DNA of 64,000 bases. It comes from Lachnospiraceae bacterium. Lineage in GTDB: Bacteria > Bacillota > Clostridia > Lachnospirales > Lachnospiraceae. The DNA is taken from assembly GCA_900772845.1 (NCBI GenBank), contig CAAGSD010000022.1:1-64000 (forward strand), in the 5' to 3' direction. Within the stretch, counting starts at the first letter, position 1; each line of letters begins with the position of its first letter. Positions 27,226 through 35,976 of this stretch are shown in pieces. Both the position numbers and the translations under genes were made by a program. A model generated the notes under the pieces. That model saw only the letters and a program-made list of their open reading frames with translations. It did not search any database and was not told the DNA's origin.

Positions 27226-27262
27226 AAAGGATAATGAAGAGAGTTTTCATTATCTTTTTTTT
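27226..27262 (+). terminator. Terminator after the amino-acid importer operon
   Basis: AAAGGATAATGAA pairs with TTCATTATCTTT around a GAGAGTT-type loop and continues into a long T run. An extended -10 (TGCTATACT, ending at 27272) follows at once and probably drives the next gene. Confidence 0.8.
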
Positions 27263-27333
27263 ATGCTATACTCAACATGGATTTTTGTGTTTTTCAAATG
27301 AATTACAGGATATATCAAAGGAGAAAAGTAAGG

Positions 27334-29559
27334 GTGAACAGGAAACCTTATGTCAGATATACGATATTAGGAATATCGCTGCTATTGTCATTGCTCTGTG
27401 TGATCCGGATCGAAATGCCAAACAGAGAATGGAATTATGCCGGCAGTTATGAATTTGTAACAGGAGAACCCTGCCCGGATCAGGAGGTCTATGAGCATAT
27501 TTCTCTGGGAGCAGGTGTCTACCGGCTGGAATTGTCCTACGAGAGCGCAGGAGATACCAATGCCATGTGCAGTGTAAAAGACGGCACGGTATATTATGGC
27601 GGTCTGTTATGTAACGGAGAGCATATGTATGCGGCACTGGATCATACTTCCTATGATTTCTGGCTGTTTGAGCCCACAGAGGAGCTTTCGGTTACCATCG
27701 ATTATTCCGGACAGGAGAGTCTTACTACGGGGAACCTGAGAATTGTAGAGACCAATCTGCTATGGACGAGATATTTGACGATCCTTTTGGCAATTTCTGC
27801 ATTGATATTGTGGACTTTATGGTATCAGAAAAGAGATGCGCAAAAGGAGAAAAAAGAAAGGAGACATGTAGTAATCTTCGGGATAGGAGTGATCGCTTTT
27901 CTGGCATCCATTCCCTATTTGTACGATGGCATGATCTCCGGAGCGGATCTGACCTATCATTTACAGCGTATAGAGGGCGTTAAGGATGGACTTCTGACCG
28001 GGCAGTTCCCTGTGCGGTTGGAGCCCAGATGGGTATTTGACCATGGTTATGCCAACGGTATCTTTTATTGCAATCTGTTACTGTATTTTCCGGCAGTTCT
28101 GCGAATGCTGGGATTTACTGTGACGGAGAGCTATCTTCTCTATTGTATTGCGCTGAATATTGCGACAGCAGCCATTGCCTGGTACTGTTTTGGAAAAATG
28201 TTCCGGGATGATGTGATCGGACTGGCATGCAGTGGACTATACACGTTATCTATTTTCAGAATCTATAAATTATTGATCACAGGAGCTGTTGGTGAAGGAA
28301 GTGCATTTACTTTTTTACCATTGGCACTTTATGGGATCTTTCTGGTTTTTGAGGAAGAGGTAGATAAGAAAGAATTTCAGAAAAGCTGGCTGATCCTGGG
28401 AATTGGATATGCCGGACTGATTCAGACACATGTACTGACCTGCGAGATCACTGTTTTTATGACAATACTGCTCTGTGTACTTTATCTGCGGAGAATATTT
28501 GTATTCAAAAGATTCTTGCAGCTTGTAAAGGGAGCACTCCTGGCATTGGGATTAAGTATATGGTATCTGGTGCCTTTTCTGGATTATTATATAACACAGG
28601 ATATGAAAATACAGCATGCTTCTGCAAGAACGATACAGGAAAGAGGAGCAATCCTGCCACAATTATTGCATCATTTCTGGATCAGTGGACAGGCTACGCC
28701 GTTGGGAGATAATGGGATGCAATACTCACATCCGGTAGGCACAGGACTGATCCTGGTGGCAGCAGTGATCCTTTTCTGGCTGCTGCTGTTTTTGGGAGAT
28801 CTGCGGGGAGAAAAAGGGCCTGAAAAGAATTTTGCGATCAAAGCTGCAGGCCTGGGATGTCTCGCATTATGGATGTCTACTAATTACTTCCCGTGGGATC
28901 GTATACAGAATACTTCCGGCATTGCAGCGACATTGGTAAGCAGTCTACAGTTTCCCAACCGGTTTCTGGGATGGGGAACAGTGTTTCTTGCTGCCGTGGC
29001 CGGATATGTACTGAAGTATTTTCAACGGAACCGGCTGACACTTTACCGAATGAGTCTGATCACCATCGTGGTGGCATTGTCTACTTCCTATCTATACCTG
29101 ATGGACTCGGAAGATCAGGAGGTGGATTTTTATTTGTATAATGAAGAAAGTATGGGATTCGGATATATTTCAGGTGAGGAATATCTGATCTACGGAACAG
29201 ACAGTGGAAAATTATCTTTTGCAAAACCGGAAGCAGGAGAGAAGATTCAGATCACGGATTATGCAAAGAGAGGATTAAAGACCACGTTCTATTGTCAGAA
29301 TGATGGAAAGGAACAGGAATGTATTACGTTGCCGGTGCTTCTGTATAAGGGCTATGAAGCGGTTGGAGAATCCGGGGAGAAACTGGAAATCATAGATGGC
29401 GGCGATCATCTGCTGCGGGTATGTGTGCCGGGAGATTATACGGGACAGATCACAGTACGGTTCGCAGAACCCTGGTATTGGAGAACAGCAGAAGTGCTTA
29501 CGCTGTTTACCATTGTGGGAATGGGTGTCTGGCTGATCCGGAAAAGGAGATACAGATGA
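27334..29559 (+). CDS. Large polytopic envelope protein (YfhO/glycosyltransferase-like)
   Basis: About 741 residues. One N-terminal helix is followed by a beta-rich extracytoplasmic domain (about 30-140), about a dozen membrane helices and a second soluble C-terminal part (about 590-715), closed by a last helix. The layout resembles large GT-C/YfhO-type membrane proteins that modify surface glycans. I see no diagnostic catalytic motif, so function is open. Translation is placed at GTG 27334 because AAAGGAG lies about 10 bases before it. The stop overlaps the next gene's ATG (ATGA), indicating an operon. Confidence 0.7.
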   Translation: MNRKPYVRYTILGISLLLSLLCVIRIEMPNREWNYAGSYEFVTGEPCPDQEVYEHISLGAGVYRLELSYESAGDTNAMCSVKDGTVYYGGLLCNGEHMYAALDHTSYDFWLFEPTEELSVTIDYSGQESLTTGNLRIVETNLLWTRYLTILLAISALILWTLWYQKRDAQKEKKERRHVVIFGIGVIAFLASIPYLYDGMISGADLTYHLQRIEGVKDGLLTGQFPVRLEPRWVFDHGYANGIFYCNLLLYFPAVLRMLGFTVTESYLLYCIALNIATAAIAWYCFGKMFRDDVIGLACSGLYTLSIFRIYKLLITGAVGEGSAFTFLPLALYGIFLVFEEEVDKKEFQKSWLILGIGYAGLIQTHVLTCEITVFMTILLCVLYLRRIFVFKRFLQLVKGALLALGLSIWYLVPFLDYYITQDMKIQHASARTIQERGAILPQLLHHFWISGQATPLGDNGMQYSHPVGTGLILVAAVILFWLLLFLGDLRGEKGPEKNFAIKAAGLGCLALWMSTNYFPWDRIQNTSGIAATLVSSLQFPNRFLGWGTVFLAAVAGYVLKYFQRNRLTLYRMSLITIVVALSTSYLYLMDSEDQEVDFYLYNEESMGFGYISGEEYLIYGTDSGKLSFAKPEAGEKIQITDYAKRGLKTTFYCQNDGKEQECITLPVLLYKGYEAVGESGEKLEIIDGGDHLLRVCVPGDYTGQITVRFAEPWYWRTAEVLTLFTIVGMGVWLIRKRRYR

Positions 29560-30668
29560 AAAGAAAGATACTTTTTTTAGCAGAAGGAATTCTTTTGCTG
29601 GTTCTGTTGCTGCTTTGCTTTTCCGGATCCGGTGAGGTGGCAGAAATAAACAGCAGGGAACTGCAATGGGATGAAGAAACAGGGGAACTCGTCAGCAGCA
29701 CGTTTCCGTTGAACCCGGGAGTCTACCGCATTATTGTAGAGACAGATGCATCAGACGGGGGAATCGGAGACGGCATGGAGATCGGACTGCGGGCCGATCA
29801 AATGACGTTTCGTGCGATCCGCGGAAACAGGGCAGCTTTGTATGCGGGTACAGAACATAAAGAAATTACTTATTATGTGACGGCACAAGTGACGTCAGCA
29901 CGGATATCGATACTTCCTTTTGCGGAAGAAACACCGGTATCCTATGAACTGAAAGTGGAGAGAACAGCAGCAGGCCACAGGATGACCTTTGTGACAGTAC
30001 TGCTGTTATGTGTGATCCTGAACGGGCTGGTCATTGTTCATGGAAAAATAATGACCAATGAAGTCAGCGCACAGAAAAAGTGGACTATGTGCGCACTGGT
30101 GGGAATCTGGGCATCCGCATGTATTCCGCTGATGGTGGATTATCTGATCCTGGGGACAGATAGTGTGCAATGCCTGAAGGAGACGGCGTATCTTCTTCGG
30201 AAAGACTGGGGGAATATCCCTGCACTGCATCTGTTATATTTGTGGATTCCTGCGGGGATACGCAGCATCGGTTTCCCGGTGATGACGGCATACAAGGTAT
30301 TGTTTGCAATATTGATAGCAGGATCTGTCATCCTGTTTTATGGAATACTATCCGGAAAGGGAAGGGATGCCCGTCTGTCCTTATTGATTACTGCACTGGG
30401 AGTCTGGAATCCACTGGCTATGAAATTATTGTATTCCCAGGGGAACCCGGGAAGATTTATCCTGTATGTGCTGGGATACACCGTTTTCTGTGTGATCGTT
30501 GGATGCTTCAGGGGAAAAAACAGGGTGAACCTGAAAGTATCTCCCTGGGTTCTGTTCGCTATTGCACTGGTGCTGGTGCTTCAGGTGCTGTATTTTGAAA
30601 ATCGTCTGACGCTGGAGTCGGATGTTTACTATTGGTATAATGAAGAACCTTTTATGACAGGAGAGTAA
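29556..30668 (+). CDS. Polytopic envelope protein, paralogous to the N-terminal half of its neighbour
   Basis: About 370 residues. It repeats the layout of the preceding gene: a short membrane anchor, a beta-rich extracytoplasmic domain (LNPGVYRIIVETDASDG corresponds to LGAGVYRLELSYESAGD) and a block of helices. CIPLMVDYLILGTDS corresponds to SIPYLYDGMISGADL upstream. The extreme C-terminus (YYWYNEEPFMTGE) matches a segment that in the neighbour lies after further helices. Translation starts in the ATGA overlap. The function is unknown. Confidence 0.65.
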   Translation: MKRKILFLAEGILLLVLLLLCFSGSGEVAEINSRELQWDEETGELVSSTFPLNPGVYRIIVETDASDGGIGDGMEIGLRADQMTFRAIRGNRAALYAGTEHKEITYYVTAQVTSARISILPFAEETPVSYELKVERTAAGHRMTFVTVLLLCVILNGLVIVHGKIMTNEVSAQKKWTMCALVGIWASACIPLMVDYLILGTDSVQCLKETAYLLRKDWGNIPALHLLYLWIPAGIRSIGFPVMTAYKVLFAILIAGSVILFYGILSGKGRDARLSLLITALGVWNPLAMKLLYSQGNPGRFILYVLGYTVFCVIVGCFRGKNRVNLKVSPWVLFAIALVLVLQVLYFENRLTLESDVYYWYNEEPFMTGE

Positions 30669-30671
30669 TCA

Positions 30672-31571
30672 ATGGAGAATGCGTGGATCATAGTGAGCCA
30701 GCTGGTGACTGCGGGAACTGCCTGCTGTATGTTCCGGTGTATCATCGGGGAAAAAGGTAAAAACAGGAAACTGTCCAGAAAATCGATAGCTGTTCTGACA
30801 ATGGGAACGCTGATCTATCTGCTGCTTCCGGAACATATGAACGCTGTGATCCATAACAGAGACCGGACACAGATATTGCTCTGGATGCTGATACCGGTAC
30901 TGGCGGCAGCGTTGATGAAAATGGCATCCACGGAGATAAAAATCCGGAAATGCTGTTTTGGAATGGCAGCAGTTCTGGTGATGGGACTGATCGGACGATT
31001 GGACGGTGTAGCAGCACTGACAATATTGTTTCTGGTATGTGTAGCGGGCATCTGCCGTAAGCGATGGCAATATCCTGTCATTGGAGCACTGGGAACCGTG
31101 ATGGCATATCCGACCTATATCACATGGAAACACTGGCTTTTTGACGGTAGTTTTGCGGAGAGCGGTCTGGAGTATGGGAGTATCATGTATAAGGGATATA
31201 GTATCGGTGGCCTGTTCAGCACCTACTTTCACAGAAACGGTGATCCGGGAATGGGGATTCTGCTGCTGGGCGGCATAATGGTATTGATTTATTTTTCTTT
31301 TGTCAAAGGCAGAAAACTTTTTAACGGAACGGATGCTGTCTGGCTGGCATCGGCAGGTCTGCTTACCATAATGTCGTTGCGGTATTTTCCCTGGGATCTG
31401 GTACAGAGAATAGGGAACTGGGCACTCGGCCTGGTAACACTGATCCGGACACCGACAGTATTTTTTACTTATGCACAGATGATTTTGTGCGTGATGTGTG
31501 TGGAAAAAATCGAAAAAATCATGATAGAGGAAGAAGCGGGGCAGGATGCTGATCTGGAAAAGGCTGTGTAA
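30672..31571 (+). CDS. Polytopic membrane protein, paralogous to the central part of the 27334 gene
   Basis: 299 residues with about eight helices. LRYFPWDLVQRIG corresponds to TNYFPWDRIQNTS in the 27334 protein, and the following FFTYAQMILCVMC to its equivalent helix. Together with the preceding gene it supplies most of what the 27334 protein carries in one chain. It starts three bases after the upstream stop, so co-translation is likely. It is either a natural two-subunit version or an old gene split. Confidence 0.6.
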   Translation: MENAWIIVSQLVTAGTACCMFRCIIGEKGKNRKLSRKSIAVLTMGTLIYLLLPEHMNAVIHNRDRTQILLWMLIPVLAAALMKMASTEIKIRKCCFGMAAVLVMGLIGRLDGVAALTILFLVCVAGICRKRWQYPVIGALGTVMAYPTYITWKHWLFDGSFAESGLEYGSIMYKGYSIGGLFSTYFHRNGDPGMGILLLGGIMVLIYFSFVKGRKLFNGTDAVWLASAGLLTIMSLRYFPWDLVQRIGNWALGLVTLIRTPTVFFTYAQMILCVMCVEKIEKIMIEEEAGQDADLEKAV

Positions 31572-31605
31572 AAACGACAGATACAGGAAAGGGAAAACAA
31601 AGGTT

Positions 31606-33276
31606 ATGAAGAAAAAGTACAGAGAATGGATCATTACGGGCATTCTTGGCGGCATACTGGCATTTATGGCAGTGTATGGCTGGCAGAGCAGCATGAAATA
31701 CGATACCTTTTTACTGCAGGCCGGGATATGGAGAAAGGTCGGACAGTTATCGGGTGCAGGCTGTGTGTGTGCGTTTACGGTGTTGTTTTCTTTCTTTACA
31801 GGATTGCTGCATTTTGGATACAGCCGGCTGAATAATCGAGGGAAAAAAGAAAAACCGGAGTCTGCATGGAAGAGTTGGCAGCAGTGGCTTCTGACAGGAG
31901 GGATTCTGTATGGCTGTTATCTGATCCTGTTGATCTGTTGCTATCCGGGTTTCTACAATTATGATATGGGTAATCAGCTGCCGCAGATCATGTATCCGGA
32001 AGTACCGTTTAATGCGCATCATCCATTGCTGCATACGATTGTGGGCGGAGGGATCATCACTATTGGATATCATCTGCGGAGTGTTGATCTCACTTTCGGA
32101 GTGTTTTTATACAATGCGGTACAGATGGCAATTTGTGCTTCCTGTTTCAGCTATGGTATTGTTTTTATGTATCGGAAGACCGGAAACAGAATTCTGGTGA
32201 TACTGTCGGAGGCGTTCTACATATTATGTCCGCCGGTGGCGATGTATGCCATGAGTACTACCAAAGATGTTACCTGCTATGCTTTTCTGCTGGTGGCTGT
32301 ACTGAAGATTTACCAGATATATGCAGAATTGGATGCCGGGAGAGAACCGACCGGAAAACAATGGATCATTACCGGCATTCTGTTGTGTGCAGCCTGTCTG
32401 CTTCGTAATAATATTGTATATGCACTGCCTTTTGCAGCAGTGTTTGCGGTAATCCTGGTATCATATCGGAGAAAACAGCAGATTTTGTTCTGGATTTTTA
32501 TGATAATTATGCCTTTCCTACTGAATAAGGGGCTGATGATCGCTGTGGATGCAGCACCGGGAAGTGCGGCGGAAGCACTGAGTGTACCATTTCAGCAGAT
32601 TGCCAGGGTATATGTAGATAAAGGAGAGGAAGCATTCACCAGGGAGGAATTGGAGTATCTCTATACCTGCATTGATCCGGGGAATTTTGAAATGTATAAT
32701 CCTATCATTGCAGACGAGATCAAGACTGCGTTCTGGCGTCATCTGGATGTGATCATGGCGGATAAAGGAAAGGCGATCAAATTCTGGATCAAAAAGGGAC
32801 TGCAGTATCCCATGTGTTACATAGAATCTTTTTTGGATAATACGTATCAGGCCTGGTATCCATTAACAAGATTACATGATATGAAAATGAATCGTTATTT
32901 TGTCATGTCCGACTGGAATGAAGAGTATGCAAGACCCAAAGTACCACAGGTTTATAATTTTTATGTAGCAATGTCGGAAGACAGTTATGCGAAATGGCCG
33001 GTTTTAAGATTGTTCTGTGTGACCGGAACGATGTTTACCATGTTGCTCATCAGTACGTTCTATGCCTGGTGGTGCAAGGACAGACCTGCAGGTATTTCGT
33101 TTTTAATGACATTACTGGTGGTGGGAACCTGTATGTGTGGACCGGTATCGGATATTCGTTACTATTTGATATTGTTTGAGTTATTTCCGATATTACTGGG
33201 GTATTTGTATGCAGCAGGGAAAAATATTGAGGGCACGTTACAGGAAGGTACCGGCAGAAAGAATGGAGCAAAATAG
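31606..33276 (+). CDS. DUF6020-like polytopic membrane protein
   Basis: About 556 residues with about a dozen helices. The loop FYNYDMGNQLPQIMYPEVPF followed by NAHHPLLHTI is characteristic of a family of uncharacterised membrane proteins (DUF6020-like) usually found in surface polysaccharide or teichoic acid loci. An Asp near the end of the first extracytoplasmic loop would suit a GT-C-type enzyme, but this is inference. The ATG at 31606 follows AAAGG. The gene belongs to the same operon as the three before it. Confidence 0.65.
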   Translation: MKKKYREWIITGILGGILAFMAVYGWQSSMKYDTFLLQAGIWRKVGQLSGAGCVCAFTVLFSFFTGLLHFGYSRLNNRGKKEKPESAWKSWQQWLLTGGILYGCYLILLICCYPGFYNYDMGNQLPQIMYPEVPFNAHHPLLHTIVGGGIITIGYHLRSVDLTFGVFLYNAVQMAICASCFSYGIVFMYRKTGNRILVILSEAFYILCPPVAMYAMSTTKDVTCYAFLLVAVLKIYQIYAELDAGREPTGKQWIITGILLCAACLLRNNIVYALPFAAVFAVILVSYRRKQQILFWIFMIIMPFLLNKGLMIAVDAAPGSAAEALSVPFQQIARVYVDKGEEAFTREELEYLYTCIDPGNFEMYNPIIADEIKTAFWRHLDVIMADKGKAIKFWIKKGLQYPMCYIESFLDNTYQAWYPLTRLHDMKMNRYFVMSDWNEEYARPKVPQVYNFYVAMSEDSYAKWPVLRLFCVTGTMFTMLLISTFYAWWCKDRPAGISFLMTLLVVGTCMCGPVSDIRYYLILFELFPILLGYLYAAGKNIEGTLQEGTGRKNGAK

Positions 33277-33277
33277 T

Positions 33278-33865
33278 ATGAAAAGCAGGGAAGCGGAAAA
33301 AGAATCCCGGGGAAAGGTATTGTGGAAAATTTTCATATCCACGCTGTATCTGAGCGCATTTACCTTCGGAGGCGGTTATGTTATTGTCACGCTGATGAAG
33401 AAAAAATTCGTAGACGAATACCACTGGATCGAGGAGAAGGAAATGCTGGATCTGGTGGCCATTGCCCAGTCCGCTCCCGGAGCCATTGCGGTCAATGGGT
33501 CCATCGTCGTAGGATATAAGCTGGCAGGGATTTCTGGCGCACTGGTGTCGATCCTTGGTACGGTCCTGCCGCCCTTCGTGATCATAACGGCGATCTCTGT
33601 CTGCTACAATGCCTTTCGCAGCAATTACTATGTGACTCAGATGTTGTCCGGCATGCAGGCCGGAGTGGGTGCGGTGATCGCTTCCGTGACCTATGATATG
33701 GGTGCTCCCATCGTAAAGGAGAAGGATCCGGTGTCTCTGTGGATCCTGCTGGGAGCCTTTCTGGCAGCCTGTGTTCTGGAGATCAATGTGGTCTATATCG
33801 TGATCACCTGTGGACTGCTGGGTGTGACCCGGACGCTCCTTGCCAAAAGGAGGGCCGGAAAATGA
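33278..33865 (+). CDS. Chromate-type transporter, first half subunit
   Basis: About 195 residues forming a single CHR domain: FGGGYVIVTLMKKKFVDEY, then APGAIAVNGSIVVGYKLAG and a central VLPPF loop. Short CHR proteins work as pairs; the partner overlaps by four bases. An in-frame ATG at 33263 lies inside the upstream gene. 33278 is preferred because GGAG lies 10 bases before it. In bacteria that lack chromate exposure the natural anion is unknown. Confidence 0.88.
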   Translation: MKSREAEKESRGKVLWKIFISTLYLSAFTFGGGYVIVTLMKKKFVDEYHWIEEKEMLDLVAIAQSAPGAIAVNGSIVVGYKLAGISGALVSILGTVLPPFVIITAISVCYNAFRSNYYVTQMLSGMQAGVGAVIASVTYDMGAPIVKEKDPVSLWILLGAFLAACVLEINVVYIVITCGLLGVTRTLLAKRRAGK

Positions 33866-34455
33866 TCTATCTGCAATTGTTTTTAAGCTTCCTTCAGATC
33901 GGACTGTTCAGCTTCGGCGGAGGCTATGCAGCCATGCCTCTGATCCAGGGACAGGTAGTAACGCTTCATGGATGGCTGACCATGTCGGAGTTTACCGATC
34001 TGATCACGATATCACAGATGACGCCTGGGCCCATTGCCGTGAATTCCGCCACCTTCGTGGGTCTGAAGATCGCAGGCATTCCCGGAGCCATTGTGGCTAC
34101 GGCGGGATGCATCCTGCCGTCCTGTATCATTGTGACGATCCTTGCAAAGCTGTATCTGAAGTACCGGACCATGGATCTGCTGCAAGGAGTCTTACAATCT
34201 CTGCGTCCGGCAGTGGTGGCCATGATCGCATCGGCGGGAATCCTGATCCTTAAAAATGCGTTTTGGGGAAGTGGGGAGACAATCTCCCTGACGGGAACCG
34301 AGTGGAGCATGGTGGTGATCTTTGGAATCTGTGTGCTGCTGCTTCGGAAGACGAAGCTGAATCCTATCTGGGTCATGGTGCTTGCAGGTGTCCTGAAAGT
34401 AGGAATTTCTATGATGGTCCGGGAACCTGTTTCTAGTATAACAGTTTTAAATTAA
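33862..34455 (+). CDS. Chromate-type transporter, second half subunit
   Basis: About 197 residues with the CHR signatures FSFGGGYAAMPLIQ and TPGPIAVNSATFVGLKIAG and the ILPSCI loop. It begins at an ATGA overlap with the first subunit, so the two halves are made together and probably form one transporter. AGGAGGG lies a few bases upstream. Confidence 0.88.
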   Translation: MIYLQLFLSFLQIGLFSFGGGYAAMPLIQGQVVTLHGWLTMSEFTDLITISQMTPGPIAVNSATFVGLKIAGIPGAIVATAGCILPSCIIVTILAKLYLKYRTMDLLQGVLQSLRPAVVAMIASAGILILKNAFWGSGETISLTGTEWSMVVIFGICVLLLRKTKLNPIWVMVLAGVLKVGISMMVREPVSSITVLN

Positions 34456-34507
34456 CTACCCCATATCACTTGCCTATTTTCCCGATAGCACAGACTAAAA
34501 ATCCTCA

Positions 34508-34534
34508 GCGTAGCCCGCTACGCCTACGTTTTTT
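34508..34534 (+). terminator. Terminator after the chromate-type transporter
   Basis: GCGTAG pairs with CTACGC around a CCCG loop, followed closely by a run of six T. Flanking TAACTACCCCATA and GTGTGGTTATT can form a longer imperfect outer stem. Confidence 0.6.
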
Positions 34535-34619
34535 ATCCTGCACTCTCAGAAAAATATTCTACGTGAATGGTGTGGTTATTTAGAAAACGTTATACTAGTA
34601 AAAGCAAGGACTGGGAGGG

Positions 34620-34648
34620 TTGACAGAGAAACGGAAAAAAAGTATCAT
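34620..34648 (+). promoter_or_regulatory. Promoter of hisS-aspS
   Basis: A consensus TTGACA (34620-34625), a 17-bp spacer and TATCAT (34643-34648) lie 40 bp before the hisS ATG. The leader is too short for a T-box. Confidence 0.75.
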
Positions 34649-34687
34649 ATATAAGATATAAATTCAAGAGCGGAAGGGTAGAAAACC

Positions 34688-35950
34688 ATGGCACTTAGCA
34701 AGAAGCCCACAACGGGCATGAAAGATATCCTGCCGGAGGAAATGCAGATCCGCGATTACGTCATCAGCGTTATCAAGGACACCTACGGCAAATTCGGTTT
34801 TACTTCCATTGAGACTCCCTGCGTGGAAAATATTGCAAACTTAAGCAGTAAGCAGGGCGGCGACAATGAGAAGCTGATCTTCAAGATCTTAAAGCGCGGC
34901 GAGAAACTGAACGTGGCAGCCGCAGCCACAGAGGAAGAGGTAGTGGACAGTGGTCTGCGTTATGACCTGACGGTGCCTCTGGTACGTTATTATTCCAACA
35001 ATGCGGCATCCCTGCCGTCTCCTTTTAAAGCATTGCAGATGGGCAATGTATGGAGAGCGGACAGACCTCAGAGAGGAAGATATCGTCAGTTCATGCAGTG
35101 TGATATCGATATTCTCGGTGAGCCTTCTAACTTAGCAGAGATCGAGCTGATCCTGGCGACCACCACCACACTGGGTAAGCTTGGATTTAAAAATTTCCAG
35201 ATCCGTATCAATGAACGCCGTATTCTGAAAGCAATGGCTGCTTACAGCGGATTCCCCGAAGAGGCCTATGACAGCGTATTCATCACTTTGGACAAGATGG
35301 ATAAGATCGGTCTGGAAGGCGTGGAAGCTGAACTTCTGGAGAACGGTTTTGATAAGGCATGTGTAGACAAGTATCTGGAACTGTTCCAGGGACTGGAAAG
35401 TGCCGAGGATGGGGTAGCTTATCTGGCAGGTACTTTGGAAGGATTCTTAGAGCCCGAGATCGCCCAAAGTCTCAAAGAGATCATGGACAGCGTCAGAGCA
35501 ACCAAGGCTTCCGATTTTGAGATCGTATTTGATGCTACTCTGGTAAGAGGTATGTCTTATTATACCGGAACCATTTTTGAGATCGCTATGCCGGAATTCG
35601 GCGGCAGCTGCGGCGGCGGTGGGCGTTATGACAAGATGGTAGGAAAATTCACCGGCAATGATGTACCCGCCTGCGGATTCTCCATCGGCTTCGAGCGTAT
35701 CATCATGCTGCTCATGGAGAGAGGCTTCAAGGTGCCCACGAGACCGAAGCAGGTAGCATACCTGATCGAAAAGGGTGTCAGCGGTGAAAGACTGTGTGAA
35801 GTGATCGCACAGGCGCAGGAAGCCCGTAAGGACGGTACCCAGGTACTGGTAGCCCGCATGAACAAGAACAAGAAGTTCCAGAAGGAACAGTTGAATAAGG
35901 AAGGCTACGAAGAATTCGTGGAATTCTATAAAGAAGAATTAAAGAGATAA
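34688..35950 (+). CDS. hisS: Histidyl-tRNA synthetase
   Basis: A 420-residue class II aminoacyl-tRNA synthetase charging tRNA-His. Motif 2 (MGNVWRADRPQRGRYRQFMQ) and the histidine-specific LVRGMSYYTGTIFEI are present, and the C-terminal anticodon-binding domain occupies about residues 325-420. The length and start MALSKKPTTGMKDILPEE are normal. GGAAGGG precedes the ATG. aspS follows after 26 bases, a common pairing in Bacillota. Confidence 0.97.
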   Translation: MALSKKPTTGMKDILPEEMQIRDYVISVIKDTYGKFGFTSIETPCVENIANLSSKQGGDNEKLIFKILKRGEKLNVAAAATEEEVVDSGLRYDLTVPLVRYYSNNAASLPSPFKALQMGNVWRADRPQRGRYRQFMQCDIDILGEPSNLAEIELILATTTTLGKLGFKNFQIRINERRILKAMAAYSGFPEEAYDSVFITLDKMDKIGLEGVEAELLENGFDKACVDKYLELFQGLESAEDGVAYLAGTLEGFLEPEIAQSLKEIMDSVRATKASDFEIVFDATLVRGMSYYTGTIFEIAMPEFGGSCGGGGRYDKMVGKFTGNDVPACGFSIGFERIIMLLMERGFKVPTRPKQVAYLIEKGVSGERLCEVIAQAQEARKDGTQVLVARMNKNKKFQKEQLNKEGYEEFVEFYKEELKR

Positions 35951-35976
35951 AAGCAACAGACGAAGGAGCAAAAGCA

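Noticed and set aside
34456..34687. T-box leader before hisS
   Set aside because: The stretch after the promoter is only about 40 bases, and no T-box sequence or specifier stem is visible.
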